A DNA stretch of 26,434 nt from CAKSQF01 sp051868045 (GTDB lineage: Bacteria; Bacillota; Clostridia; Oscillospirales; CAG-272), in contig JBJDZN010000049.1 in assembly GCA_051868045.1 (NCBI GenBank), positions 1-26,434 of the forward strand. Direction: 5' to 3'. Below are positions 1 through 7,704 of the stretch, one piece after another. A program made the translations under genes and the position numbers. Below the pieces are notes generated by a model. The model saw only the letters and a program-made list of their open reading frames with translations, was not told where the DNA came from and ran no database searches. Within the stretch, counting starts at the first letter, position 1. Each line of letters opens with the position of its first letter.

Positions 1-90
1 TTCAGCAATCTGAATAGGTTTGTAAAGATGCACCCTTGATTTGCGAATAACCGCATCTAAAGCATCTTTCGCATCCTTTCTATTCGGCAT
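1..90 (-). CDS. Type II restriction endonuclease, N-terminal fragment (probable HaeII family)
   Basis: Only the first 30 codons are in the window; the gene runs off the left edge. The start is the ATG at 88-90, preceded by a strong GGAGGTG ribosome site that lies inside the end of the methyltransferase gene. The fragment reads MPNRKDAKDALDAVIRKSRV and continues HLYKPIQIAE. The KSRVHLYKPIQIAE stretch resembles, from memory, the N-terminus of HaeII-family restriction enzymes, which cut RGCGCY. Its position directly after a C5-cytosine methyltransferase, with an 11-bp overlap, fits a restriction-modification operon in which the methylase is translated first. Family assignment from 30 residues is tentative; that it is a coding start is well supported by the ribosome site, the overlap and the reading frame. 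Confidence 0.6.
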   Translation of the reverse strand, partial: MPNRKDAKDALDAVIRKSRVHLYKPIQIAE

Positions 91-1069
91 TTTTTTCACC
101 TCCGATATTATGCTTGTTTGCTTCAAATTCCTTAAGTGCTGTCATCATCTGCTCTGCAACTGCCTTTATTACTGGTACAGCTACAGAATTTCCACATTGC
201 TTTTTTATTTTACTATAAGATACAACAACCTTATATGTATCTGGAAATCCTTGTATTCTTAGCATTTCACGCTCGGTTGGTCTGCGTTCATCGTTGATAA
301 GAATATAATTTGCAGATGCCCCTGCTCTTAACGCTGATGAAAATGGATGTGGAGTAATCGAACCAGCCATATTTTCATGCGATATATAGGGCTTTGGATA
401 ATTTTTATCTTTCAATCGCTTTATACGAGATTCTCTAATCGCCTCTCGAACATAATATTTCTTTTCGACATTTTCTTCGAGAATGTCCACAAGCTTTTTT
501 TTCTCTTCATCTGGTACAGGCACTGGAAACGTAAATTGTACATCGTCTAAGAAACCAACGATAATGATTCTTTCACGCTTTTGCGGTACACCATAATCTA
601 ATGCGTTCAAAACTTTAGCATAAACATGATATCCCAGATTTTCAAGATGCTCTTTCATGATTCGGAAAGTATTTCCATTATCATGAGCGATTAAATTTCG
701 TACATTTTCAAGCATAAATGCTGGTGGCATTTTTTCTTTTAGAATTCTCTCTATGTCGAAAAAAAGTGTGCCGCACGTTTCATTTGCAAAGCCCTCTTTT
801 TTCCCGATTATAGAGAATGCTTGACATGGGAATCCGCCTAATAATACATCAAAATCAGGAATATCTTTTGCATCTATTTTGGTTATATCTCCAGATGGAT
901 GTTCCCCAAAGTTAGCTTCATAGGTTTTACAAGCATCGTCATCTAATTCAGAGGAAAAAACGCAATGTCCACCTACATGCTCAAAACCAAGACGAATTCC
1001 ACCAATCCCAGCAAACAAGTCGATAAAGCGGAAAGAATCCCAGTTTTTTATTGTTGTTTCATTTTGCAT
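80..1069 (-). CDS. DNA (cytosine-5-)-methyltransferase
   Basis: This 329-aa protein transfers a methyl group from S-adenosylmethionine to C5 of cytosine in a specific site, protecting host DNA from the partner endonuclease. All main C5-methylase motifs are present in order: motif I FAGIGG at residues 19-24 (AdoMet binding), motif IV with GFPCQ and catalytic Cys82, motif VI ENV at 121-123, motif VIII QKRER at 163-167, a target-recognition region at about 185-260, and motif X with GNSV at 293-296. The length is typical of stand-alone type II methylases. An AAGGGGGG ribosome site lies a few bases before the ATG. The gene is much more AT-rich than everything to its right, which suggests recent acquisition. 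If the partner is HaeII-like, the target may be RGCGCY (inference). No convincing promoter was found in 1070-1194. Confidence 0.95.
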   Translation of the reverse strand: MQNETTIKNWDSFRFIDLFAGIGGIRLGFEHVGGHCVFSSELDDDACKTYEANFGEHPSGDITKIDAKDIPDFDVLLGGFPCQAFSIIGKKEGFANETCGTLFFDIERILKEKMPPAFMLENVRNLIAHDNGNTFRIMKEHLENLGYHVYAKVLNALDYGVPQKRERIIIVGFLDDVQFTFPVPVPDEEKKKLVDILEENVEKKYYVREAIRESRIKRLKDKNYPKPYISHENMAGSITPHPFSSALRAGASANYILINDERRPTEREMLRIQGFPDTYKVVVSYSKIKKQCGNSVAVPVIKAVAEQMMTALKEFEANKHNIGGEKNAE

Positions 1070-1194
1070 TTAATGCCCCCCTTTTTTCCAAACGTAAAAA
1101 TTTGATTTATCGGCATAAATATTTCCAATTGTGACATTTCTGCACCATGGACCGACTCATCGTAAATACCCAACCCCTTTTTATCCACACGAGA

Positions 1195-1965
1195 TTATCG
1201 CTTCTTGCATTCTTTTTTTTGCCGTAGTTTTTCCCGGAGTTTTTCCTCCTGTGCCTTTCTGAACTCCAGATACTTGTTCAGATGCTCGCCCAGAGGACGG
1301 TCCGAACGGAAGGCGAAAATGAACCGTGCCTTCTCCTTCGCCAGCTCTTTGTTGTGCTTGATGTGCGCCTTGAATTCCTCATAGCGGACCACAATCCGAT
1401 TGTCTGCCGCAAATTTGCGAATCTTCACCACGATCTGCATGGAATATCCGATATCAATGGCGATAACGCCGAAGAAAAATCCCACGAAGAAGGAATAGGC
1501 AAGATTCCTGGACAGCCAATCCAGTCCGCTCAGGACATGGGGATGCACCAGAAAATAGTACGCCGCTCCGCCGACTCCCCAGATCAGGGAAAACAGGGGG
1601 CAGATGATTCCCTGAAGGTTTCCCCATCTTCCCGAATAGTCCCACAGTTTGATCCGCATTCCCTTGATGAAGATCAGCCCCGCCACATACTCGATGACGG
1701 TCATGACAAGGGTCATCATCACCAACCGAAGAACGATCTGCAAAGGAACGGATGCCACGAAATCCAGCGGGATCCGGCAGAGCAGGTACATTCCCGCAAG
1801 ACCGAAACCGTAGATGGGAAGATAGGGTCCCACCAGAAAGCCCGGGTTAATCCAGCGGTGGTCGGGATTGCTGTCCGACAGAAATTTACGGAAAAATACC
1901 TCGAACACCCAGCCGCCGACACTTCCGACGAAAAACAGGGTGGCAAGGGTCAGAAATACATTCAT
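1195..1965 (-). CDS. Putative ABC transporter permease-like membrane protein (CmpB/DUF1113 family)
   Basis: A 256-aa integral membrane protein with about six hydrophobic segments in the first 190 residues, followed by a very basic, charged C-terminal tail (residues about 195-256) that should be cytoplasmic. The N-terminal pattern, with GSVGGWVFEVFFR and NPGFLVGPYLPIYGFG, matches what I recognise as the CmpB family (Pfam ABC_trans_CmpB), annotated as a putative type IV ABC transporter permease but without a proven substrate. A good AAAGGAAG ribosome site precedes the ATG at 1963-1965. It starts 46 bp after the MATE gene on the same strand, so it is probably co-transcribed with it. No ATPase partner is in the window, and I would not claim a transport role. 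Confidence 0.75.
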   Translation of the reverse strand: MNVFLTLATLFFVGSVGGWVFEVFFRKFLSDSNPDHRWINPGFLVGPYLPIYGFGLAGMYLLCRIPLDFVASVPLQIVLRLVMMTLVMTVIEYVAGLIFIKGMRIKLWDYSGRWGNLQGIICPLFSLIWGVGGAAYYFLVHPHVLSGLDWLSRNLAYSFFVGFFFGVIAIDIGYSMQIVVKIRKFAADNRIVVRYEEFKAHIKHNKELAKEKARFIFAFRSDRPLGEHLNKYLEFRKAQEEKLREKLRQKKECKKR

Positions 1966-2011
1966 ATTGGACTTCCTTTCTTTTAGTCGGAGCTTTTGAC
2001 GCAGCGTCGCC

Positions 2012-3391
2012 TTACACGGATGCCCCTTCGGGGAACAGAGACCGTTTTTTTGCCGCCCGCTCTCCCGTCCAGTCGGAACACCGAAGATAAATCAGGAAAA
2101 CCACGGCACTGAGGAACCATGTAAAGGGATAGGTGGCGTACAGCACGGTAATATGATGGAAGAAATGCAGAATCAGGGGCATAAGGGTAACCCGCAGACC
2201 GCACCAGCAGATCGCCATGATATACATGGGGACTTTGGAATGTCCTGCTCCCCTCAGCACTCCCGCAATCCCGTGGGCGAAGGCGAGAAAGACATAGAAC
2301 CAGGACTCCAGCCGCATCTGGTTCACTCCGTACTGCACCACGGCAGGGTCGTCGTCGATAAACATGCGGATCAGGACGGGTGCAAAAATCACCATCAGGA
2401 TGCCGATCAAAAATGCCAGTGAGCAGGACAGGATGACTCCGATTGCCGCTCCCTTCTTGGCACGGTCGGGACGGTTTGCACCCAAATTCTGGGAAACGAA
2501 GGTGGACAGGGTCATGCCGAAGCTGCTTGCAGGCATCAGGGCAAAGCCCTCAACCTTGAAATAGGCTCCGCATCCCGCCATGGCAATAGTTCCGAAGGAG
2601 TTGATGGAGGACTGAATCACCACGTTGGACAGGGAAACCAGGCAATTCTGGATGCCGCTGGGCATACCGATCCGGATAATCTCGGAAAGCTGCCGTTTGT
2701 AGATCCGAATCTTTCGGAAATGCACCCGGTAGACCTCCTTATCGGTAAACAGACGGAACAGCACCAGTGCGCAGGACACGCCCTGGGAGATCACGGTTGC
2801 CAGTGCGGCGCCGGATACCCCCATACCGGGGACCAGAAGCAGGTCCAGCACCACATTGGTGCAGACCGAGGCGATCAGGTAGTAGAGCGGTCTGCGGGAA
2901 TCGCCTACGGCACGGAGGATGCCACTGCCGAAGTTATAGAGAATCGTGGTGGAAATACCTGCAAAATAGATGCGGAAATAGGACACCGACCGGGGAAAAA
3001 CATCGTCGGGGGTTCCCATGAGCCGAAGAATCAACGGGGTCAGAAAAACCCCCAGAACCGTCAGTGCAGCACAGCTGACGAACGCCGAGGCAACGGTGGT
3101 GTGGACGGTTTTGGACATATCATCGTAGTTTTTGGAGCCAAGGTCCCTTGAGATCACCACGCCGGCACCGGTGGCGATACCCAGGAACAGGCTGTTCAAA
3201 AGAAAAATCAGCGATCCCGAGGAGGTAACCGCTGCCAGAGCCTCCTTGCCCACCATTTTACCCACAATGATGGAATCGGCGGTATTATAAAGCTGCTGAA
3301 AGAGATTGCCAAGCAGAAGAGGAAGCGAAAACAGGATCAGGTGCTTGGTTACCGACCCCTTTGTCATCAGATTGGTATGCGATTTCTTCAT
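2012..3391 (-). CDS. MATE family multidrug/sodium antiporter
   Basis: A 459-aa polytopic membrane protein of the usual MATE length (about 450 aa, 12 helices in two homologous halves). The N-terminus has the family hallmark SLPLLLGNLFQQLYNTADSI at about residues 23-42, followed by VGKEALAAVTSSG; the equivalent segment of the second half is around residue 240 (GMPSGIQNCLVSLSNVVIQS). MATE proteins export cationic drugs, dyes or metabolites in exchange for Na+ or H+. The substrate cannot be told from sequence. The gene is transcribed leftward from a strong promoter at 3561-3588 through a leader of about 160 nt with a 5' hairpin and a direct repeat, and is probably followed in the same transcript by the CmpB-like gene. 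The intergenic region is shared with the divergent tex gene. Confidence 0.93.
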   Translation of the reverse strand: MKKSHTNLMTKGSVTKHLILFSLPLLLGNLFQQLYNTADSIIVGKMVGKEALAAVTSSGSLIFLLNSLFLGIATGAGVVISRDLGSKNYDDMSKTVHTTVASAFVSCAALTVLGVFLTPLILRLMGTPDDVFPRSVSYFRIYFAGISTTILYNFGSGILRAVGDSRRPLYYLIASVCTNVVLDLLLVPGMGVSGAALATVISQGVSCALVLFRLFTDKEVYRVHFRKIRIYKRQLSEIIRIGMPSGIQNCLVSLSNVVIQSSINSFGTIAMAGCGAYFKVEGFALMPASSFGMTLSTFVSQNLGANRPDRAKKGAAIGVILSCSLAFLIGILMVIFAPVLIRMFIDDDPAVVQYGVNQMRLESWFYVFLAFAHGIAGVLRGAGHSKVPMYIMAICWCGLRVTLMPLILHFFHHITVLYATYPFTWFLSAVVFLIYLRCSDWTGERAAKKRSLFPEGASV

Positions 3392-3554
3392 TTTTGACCT
3401 GATTGTCCTATCCGTTCCGGATTTAACCCTATGTATCGGCGAAAAATTGCCTGTATCGGCAAAAAATCCGGGAAAATCGTTGCGATTTATCCGTATTTCT
3501 GTCCGTTATCCTGCCGCAAATGCCCTTATATGAGGCATTTCCTGCGGTAAACGC
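3392..3554 (-). promoter_or_regulatory. Structured 5' leader of the MATE gene
   Basis: The predicted transcript from the promoter at 3561-3588 has about 160 nt before the MATE start codon. Near its 5' end is a hairpin at 3514-3547: stem CCGC+AAATGCC pairing with GGCATTT+GCGG, a 3-nt bulge and a 9-nt loop. Further along are two copies of TGTATCGGC(G/A)AAAAA (plus-strand reading) at 20-bp spacing. I do not recognise a known riboswitch consensus. It could be a cis-regulatory RNA, or the repeats could be protein operators. Confidence 0.4.
3432..3466. repeat. Direct repeat pair in the MATE leader
   Basis: TGTATCGGCGAAAAA at 3432-3446 and TGTATCGGCAAAAAA at 3452-3466 differ at one base of 15 and are offset by 20 bp, about two helical turns. 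That spacing suits a protein dimer binding one face of DNA, but the pair lies downstream of the predicted start of transcription, so an RNA role is equally possible. Confidence 0.7.
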
Positions 3555-3560
3555 AATCTC

Positions 3561-3588
3561 ATTATAGCACGATTTTTGAAAAGGTCAA
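3561..3588 (-). promoter_or_regulatory. Sigma-A promoter of the MATE gene
   Basis: On the minus strand: -35 TTGACC (3583-3588), 16-bp spacer, -10 TATAAT (3561-3566), with an extended -10 TGC directly before it. It is back-to-back with the tex promoter, about 30 bp away. Confidence 0.85.
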
Positions 3589-3618
3589 GTCATTTTCCGA
3601 AAAAAGAAAGACGGGGAC

Positions 3619-3647
3619 TTGAAATCGGGCAAAAAATGTGGTACAAT
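3619..3647 (+). promoter_or_regulatory. Sigma-A promoter of tex
   Basis: -35 TTGAAA (3619-3624), 17-bp spacer, -10 TACAAT (3642-3647), with TGG before the -10 box. Transcription should start near 3654. This excludes the in-frame ATG at 3638 as the tex start because it lies within the promoter. Confidence 0.85.
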
Positions 3648-3682
3648 ATGGGAAAATGTATCATCTGTTTTCAGGAGCATCT

Positions 3683-5839
3683 ATGGATATTCAGAAAAGC
3701 CTTTGTGAAGAATTCAAACTTACCGACGAGATTGTCGGAAACATTATTACGCTGATCGACGAGGGGAACACCATCCCCTTTATTGCCAGATACCGCAAGG
3801 AAAAGACCGGATCGCTGGACGACCAGATTCTCCGCTCCTTTGACGAGCGGCTGACCTACCTCCGGGGACTGGAGGAGCAAAAGGAGAAGATCGTCCGCAC
3901 CATCACCGAACAGGGTGCCATGACCGACTCTCTTGCCGCCGCTCTGGAGGCGGCAAAGACCCTCACCGAGCTGGACGACCTTTACCGTCCCTACCGTCCC
4001 AAGAGAAAGACCCGTGCTTCGGTGGCAAAGGCGAAGGGGCTATCCCCTCTCGCCGATCTGCTCTACGAGCAAAGTCGCAAATCAAAGGCTCCCGAAGTCC
4101 TTGCTGCCGACTTCATAAATGAGGAGTTGGGGGTTGCCACCGTGTCGGATGCCCTTGCCGGTGCATCCGACATTCTCGCCGAGAAAATCTCGGACGATCC
4201 CGAGGTCAGAAAGCGGGTGCGCTACGTCTGCTTCATGAACGGCAGTCTGGTTGCCGAGGGGGCAAAAGAGGATTTAGGGGTCTACGAAACCTACCGTGCC
4301 TTCACCGTACCGCTCAGCCGCATTCAGGGGCATCAGGTACTCGCCATCAATCGGGGGGAACGGGAGGATTTCCTCAAGGTTCACATCGACTTTGACTCGG
4401 GGCGTGCCCTTTCGATCATTGACTCCATCCATGTCAAAGAGGGCTCTCCCACCACCGAAATTGTGAAAAATGCCGCCGCAGACGCCTGGGATCGGCTGAT
4501 CTTCCCCTCCATCGAGCGGGACATCCGAAACGAGCTGACCGAAAAAGCCGGCGACGATGCCATCAAGGTCTTCTCCCTGAATCTCCGTCAACTTCTGATG
4601 CAGCCTCCCGTCAAGAACCGGGTAACGCTGGGACTGGATCCCGGCTATCGGATGGGCTGCAAATGTGCGGTGGTGGATCCCACGGGCAAGGTTCTGGACA
4701 CCGGTGTGATCTTTCCCGTTCCCGAATTCAAGCGGGTGGAGCAGGCAAAAACGCTGGTGCGGGGCTGGATCAGGAAATACGGCGTTCAGCTGATCGCCAT
4801 CGGCAACGGCACCGCCTCCCATGAGACCGAGGTCTTCGCCTCAGAAATCGTGAAGGAGTTTCCCGGGGTCGCCTATATGGTGGTCAGCGAGGCGGGAGCG
4901 TCGGTTTACTCGGCTTCACCGCTTGCCGCAAAGGAATTCCCCGATTTTGACGTCAATCTGCGTTCGGCGGTTTCCATCGCCAGACGTTTGCAGGACCCCC
5001 TTGCCGAACTGGTCAAGATCGACCCCAAAGCCATCGGTGTGGGTCAGTATCAGCATGATCTGCCGCAAAGTCACCTGTCCGCCGCTCTGGACGGCGTGGT
5101 GGAGGACTGCGTCAATTCGGTGGGCGTGGACCTGAACACGGCGTCCGCTCCCCTGCTCTCCCGGATTGCAGGAATCAGCAGTACGGTTGCCGGCAACATC
5201 GTCGCTTATCGGGAAGAAAACGGTGCCTTTTCCTCCCGCACCGCTCTGAAGAAGGTTCCCAAGCTGGGTCCCAAGGCCTTCGAGCAGTGTGCAGGATTTC
5301 TTCGGGTCGCCGAATCGAAGAACGTCCTTGACCGCACCGGAGTCCATCCCGAAAGCTATCCTGCCGCCGAGGAACTGCTGTCGGTCTGCGGATTCTCCGA
5401 TGGGGACGTGAAAAAGGGCAAAATCGACGGGCTGTCGGCAAAAGTGGACGAAATCGGCGGAAAGGTTCTCGCCGAGCGGCTGGGAATCGGTCTGCCTACC
5501 CTTCTGGACATCGTAAAGGAGTTGGAAAAGCCCGGACGGGACCCCCGTGACGAGCTTCCCCCGCCTCTTCTGCGCACCGACGTGCTTGGCATCGAAAGTC
5601 TGACCGTGGGCATGGAACTGAAGGGTACGGTGCGCAACGTTATCGACTTCGGCGCATTTGTGGACATCGGCGTTCATCAGGACGGACTGGTTCACATCTC
5701 CCAGATGGCGAACCGCAGAATCAATCACCCCTCCGAAGTGGTGAAGGTCGGTGACATTGTTACCGTATGGGTGCTGTCGGTGGACGTTGCCCGAAAGAGA
5801 ATCGGGCTGACCATGAAGAAGCCGGGGCAGAAAAAATAA
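3683..5839 (+). CDS. tex: Tex, S1 RNA-binding transcription accessory protein
   Basis: Tex is a conserved cytoplasmic nucleic-acid-binding protein related to eukaryotic Spt6, linked to transcription and RNA handling. I place the start at ATG 3683-3685, giving 718 aa: AGGAG lies 5 bp upstream, the promoter at 3619-3647 excludes the upstream ATG, and the protein then begins MDIQKSLCEEFKL. Visible domains: an N-terminal helical Tex region with FIARYRKEKTG at about 33-43; a YqgF/RNase-H-like fold from about 313 (LGLDPGYRMGCK); helix-hairpin-helix repeats at about 484-543 (LLSRIAGISSTVAGNIVAYR); and a C-terminal S1 domain at about 641-716 (KGTVRNVIDFGAFVDIG, DGLVHISQM). The length is normal for the family. 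It is a single-gene transcript ending at two terminators. Confidence 0.97.
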   Translation: MDIQKSLCEEFKLTDEIVGNIITLIDEGNTIPFIARYRKEKTGSLDDQILRSFDERLTYLRGLEEQKEKIVRTITEQGAMTDSLAAALEAAKTLTELDDLYRPYRPKRKTRASVAKAKGLSPLADLLYEQSRKSKAPEVLAADFINEELGVATVSDALAGASDILAEKISDDPEVRKRVRYVCFMNGSLVAEGAKEDLGVYETYRAFTVPLSRIQGHQVLAINRGEREDFLKVHIDFDSGRALSIIDSIHVKEGSPTTEIVKNAAADAWDRLIFPSIERDIRNELTEKAGDDAIKVFSLNLRQLLMQPPVKNRVTLGLDPGYRMGCKCAVVDPTGKVLDTGVIFPVPEFKRVEQAKTLVRGWIRKYGVQLIAIGNGTASHETEVFASEIVKEFPGVAYMVVSEAGASVYSASPLAAKEFPDFDVNLRSAVSIARRLQDPLAELVKIDPKAIGVGQYQHDLPQSHLSAALDGVVEDCVNSVGVDLNTASAPLLSRIAGISSTVAGNIVAYREENGAFSSRTALKKVPKLGPKAFEQCAGFLRVAESKNVLDRTGVHPESYPAAEELLSVCGFSDGDVKKGKIDGLSAKVDEIGGKVLAERLGIGLPTLLDIVKELEKPGRDPRDELPPPLLRTDVLGIESLTVGMELKGTVRNVIDFGAFVDIGVHQDGLVHISQMANRRINHPSEVVKVGDIVTVWVLSVDVARKRIGLTMKKPGQKK

Positions 5840-5846
5840 AAAAATG

Positions 5847-5873
5847 CCGTTTTGGGCAACGGTTTTCCTTTTT
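5847..5873 (+). terminator. First intrinsic terminator after tex
   Basis: Eight bases after the stop codon, a CCGTT/AACGG stem (5847-5851 and 5858-5862) with a 6-nt loop is followed by TTTTCCTTTTT. The stem is short but the T-tract is good. Confidence 0.65.
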
Positions 5874-5882
5874 GAAGCTGAA

Positions 5883-5923
5883 CAATCCCCTGTGCCGGTG
5901 GACACAGGGGATTGCTTTATTTT
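5883..5923 (+). terminator. Second, stronger hairpin after tex
   Basis: A perfect 12-bp inverted repeat, CAATCCCCTGTG (5883-5894) and CACAGGGGATTG (5903-5914), with an 8-nt loop, then the T-rich CTTTATTTTC. It lies between the convergent tex and ECF S-component genes and may also slow transcripts from the other side, though there is no T-tract in that direction. Confidence 0.8.
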
Positions 5924-5926
5924 CGA

Positions 5927-6544
5927 TTATTTCTGAACCTTTTTCTTTACAATGCGAGCAATCGAGTCAATAGCGGGGATAAATACCACGTTGACACCGA
6001 ACTCCACCAGGAAGTTCACGCCCGCACACAGAACCAGTACGAAGTAAAAGACCGATACGCCACTGGGACCTGCAAAAACGGTATCAATGGCGTCGTACAT
6101 CAGGAACGCTCCCAGTACGAAAATGCCGGTATTCAGAATGGGGGCGGAAAGGGCGGCAAGCACCACGCCAAGGAAGCGATTTTTCTTCTCCAGCAGACGG
6201 TAGAGCATTGCCGATCCCCAGCCTGCTGCAACTGCCTTCACGATGCAGAGACCTGCCGTCATGAATCTGGCATAGGTACCTGCATTATTAAGCAGAGTAA
6301 AGGTAAAGGGGTCCTGACCGGTGATGCCCGCAATCAGGGTTACAACACCGAAGACGCCGCCCAGAAAGGCTCCTGCCGCAGGTCCGATGAGGATACCGCC
6401 AACAACGATGGGGATCAGTACCAGACTGAACGAGACCGGTCCGATCTTGACACTGCTGAAAGTAAGCTGGATAATCAACACAATGGCGGCGAAAATGGCG
6501 GTTTCCACCAGTTTCAGGATTGTTTCATGTCTGTTCTTATTCAT
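5927..6544 (-). CDS. ECF transporter substrate-binding (S) component, possibly for pantothenate
   Basis: A 205-aa membrane protein with five to six hydrophobic helices, typical in size for the S component of energy-coupling-factor importers. The S component binds a vitamin and works with a shared EcfA1/A2/T module, which is not in this window. I chose ATG 6542-6544 (MNKNRHETILKLVETAIFAA) because AGGAG lies just upstream; the open frame extends further but lacks a ribosome site. The stretch PVSFSLVLIPIVVGGILIGP followed by AGAFLGGVFGV is typical of the small-molecule S-component superfamily. Its neighbour upstream on the same strand is coaX, which phosphorylates pantothenate, so a PanT-like role is the best guess. 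Substrate assignment is inference. A C-terminal basic tail (IVKKKVQK) follows the last helix. Confidence 0.85.
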   Translation of the reverse strand: MNKNRHETILKLVETAIFAAIVLIIQLTFSSVKIGPVSFSLVLIPIVVGGILIGPAAGAFLGGVFGVVTLIAGITGQDPFTFTLLNNAGTYARFMTAGLCIVKAVAAGWGSAMLYRLLEKKNRFLGVVLAALSAPILNTGIFVLGAFLMYDAIDTVFAGPSGVSVFYFVLVLCAGVNFLVEFGVNVVFIPAIDSIARIVKKKVQK

Positions 6545-6683
6545 TTGTTTCTCCTGTCTGTCGCCCCACAATTCGTGGGTGCAACGAAAGATATATTTAT
6601 ATAAACGGACCGCTTTTCCAAAAGAATACCACCGAACAAACCGAAGTTTTGCCAAAAAAGATTGAATCGGCGTTTCCTTAACT

Positions 6684-6715
6684 CTCCCCGCCTTTCCACC
6701 GCAAGGTCGGGGGAG
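6684..6715. other. GC-rich hairpin between coaX and the ECF S-component gene
   Basis: CTCCCCG+CCTT (6684-6694) can pair with AAGG+CGGGGGAG (6703-6715) with small bulges and an 8-nt loop. There is no clear T-tract on either side (ATTTTAC on the plus side, purine-rich on the minus side). It sits in the 245-bp gap after coaX, so it could be an attenuator, processing site or degenerate terminator. Role unknown. Confidence 0.45.
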
Positions 6716-6789
6716 CCATTTTACATTGGCGTTCCGAATATATCAAAGGGACACCTGAAGGGATAGGTCAAACCTCATAAAGAGCGTCC

Positions 6790-7581
6790 TTAATTTCGTT
6801 CTTTCCTTTCCCTTCGGTTCAGCAGCCAGATCCGGGCAAGTCCCTCCATCGTCAGATCGGGTACGATTTCCACCGACTCCTCCATATAGGGGATGACGGT
6901 CGCTGCCATGCCTCCGCAGGCGATCACAGACAGATCGTCTCCCAGATCCTTTTTCAGTTTTGCCAGAATGCCGTCCAGCATGGCGGCGGGGGCATAGATA
7001 CAGCCGCTTGCAATGGAATCGGCAGTATTTTTCCCCAAAAGACCGTGTGGCGGGGTCAGCGATACCGAAGGAAGGGCGGCGCAGGTGCGGGACAATACCT
7101 CAGCAGAAGCACGCACTCCGGGCATGATCATGACTCCGATAAACTCGCCTGCCCGGTTCACCGCCGAAACGGTGGTTGCCGTACCCAGATCCACCACGGC
7201 AAAGGGCTTCTTCAGCCTTGCGGATGCCGCTACCATATTGGACACCAGGTCCGAGCCAAGCTCGGTATGGTGATCGGTGCGGATGTCCAGCCCGGTTCGG
7301 ATGCCGTGAGAGAGGGTCAGGATCCGGCAGTTGAAAACCTGACGGATGGCGGTACAGATCCCCTCGGTCAGCCCCGGGACCACCGAGGACAGAGCGCAAC
7401 CCTCCACCTCACGGGGATTTATTCCCCGCTTTTCGGAAAGGGTGGAAATCAGCAGTTCATACTCGTCTGCAGTGCGAAAGGGATGGGTCGCCAGCCGGAA
7501 ATCCGCCGCAAGGGTCAGTCCCCGGAGATCGTAGAATCCCATCGAAATGCCCGTATTGCCGATATCGACTGCCAGAATCAT
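6790..7581 (-). CDS. coaX: Type III pantothenate kinase CoaX
   Basis: CoaX catalyses the ATP-dependent phosphorylation of pantothenate, the first step of coenzyme A synthesis. It belongs to the ASKHA fold and needs a monovalent cation. The start at 7579-7581 gives 263 aa beginning MILAVDIGNTGISMG, the canonical N-terminus with its phosphate-binding DIGNT; AAGGATGG lies upstream at suitable spacing. An alternative ATG four codons upstream abuts its ribosome site. Other family landmarks are SSVVPGLT, the central DLGTATTVSAV (second phosphate loop) and the GVMIMPGV segment. The length matches the family. A strong promoter (7626-7654) precedes it, and the ECF S-component gene follows after 245 bp. 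Confidence 0.95.
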   Translation of the reverse strand: MILAVDIGNTGISMGFYDLRGLTLAADFRLATHPFRTADEYELLISTLSEKRGINPREVEGCALSSVVPGLTEGICTAIRQVFNCRILTLSHGIRTGLDIRTDHHTELGSDLVSNMVAASARLKKPFAVVDLGTATTVSAVNRAGEFIGVMIMPGVRASAEVLSRTCAALPSVSLTPPHGLLGKNTADSIASGCIYAPAAMLDGILAKLKKDLGDDLSVIACGGMAATVIPYMEESVEIVPDLTMEGLARIWLLNRRERKERN

Positions 7582-7625
7582 GATAAAAGCCATCCTTTCC
7601 CCTTCATTCGATCTGTTCGAGTGTC

Positions 7626-7654
7626 AGTATAGCACTTTTTTTCGCCCCTGTCAA
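7626..7654 (-). promoter_or_regulatory. Sigma-A promoter of coaX
   Basis: On the minus strand: -35 TTGACA (7649-7654, perfect consensus), 17-bp spacer, -10 TATACT (7626-7631), with extended TGC before the -10 box. Confidence 0.9.
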
Positions 7655-7704
7655 GGTTTTCCGACAAATTGGCACCAAGTTTATCACCGGTCACAGGCAC
7701 TTTC

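Noticed and set aside
3638..3682. In-frame upstream ATG that would lengthen Tex by 15 residues
   Set aside because: It lies inside the -35/-10 region of the tex promoter and lacks a ribosome site; AGGAG precedes the ATG at 3683.
4916..5905. Long minus-strand open frame opposite tex
   Set aside because: Antisense of the HhH and S1 parts of tex; the translation resembles no protein.
6545..6655. N-terminal extension of the ECF S component
   Set aside because: The extra residues are not membrane-like or family-like, and AGGAG marks the start at 6544.
6684..6715. GC-rich hairpin as a coaX terminator
   Set aside because: No T-tract follows on the minus strand, so it was reported as a hairpin of unknown role.
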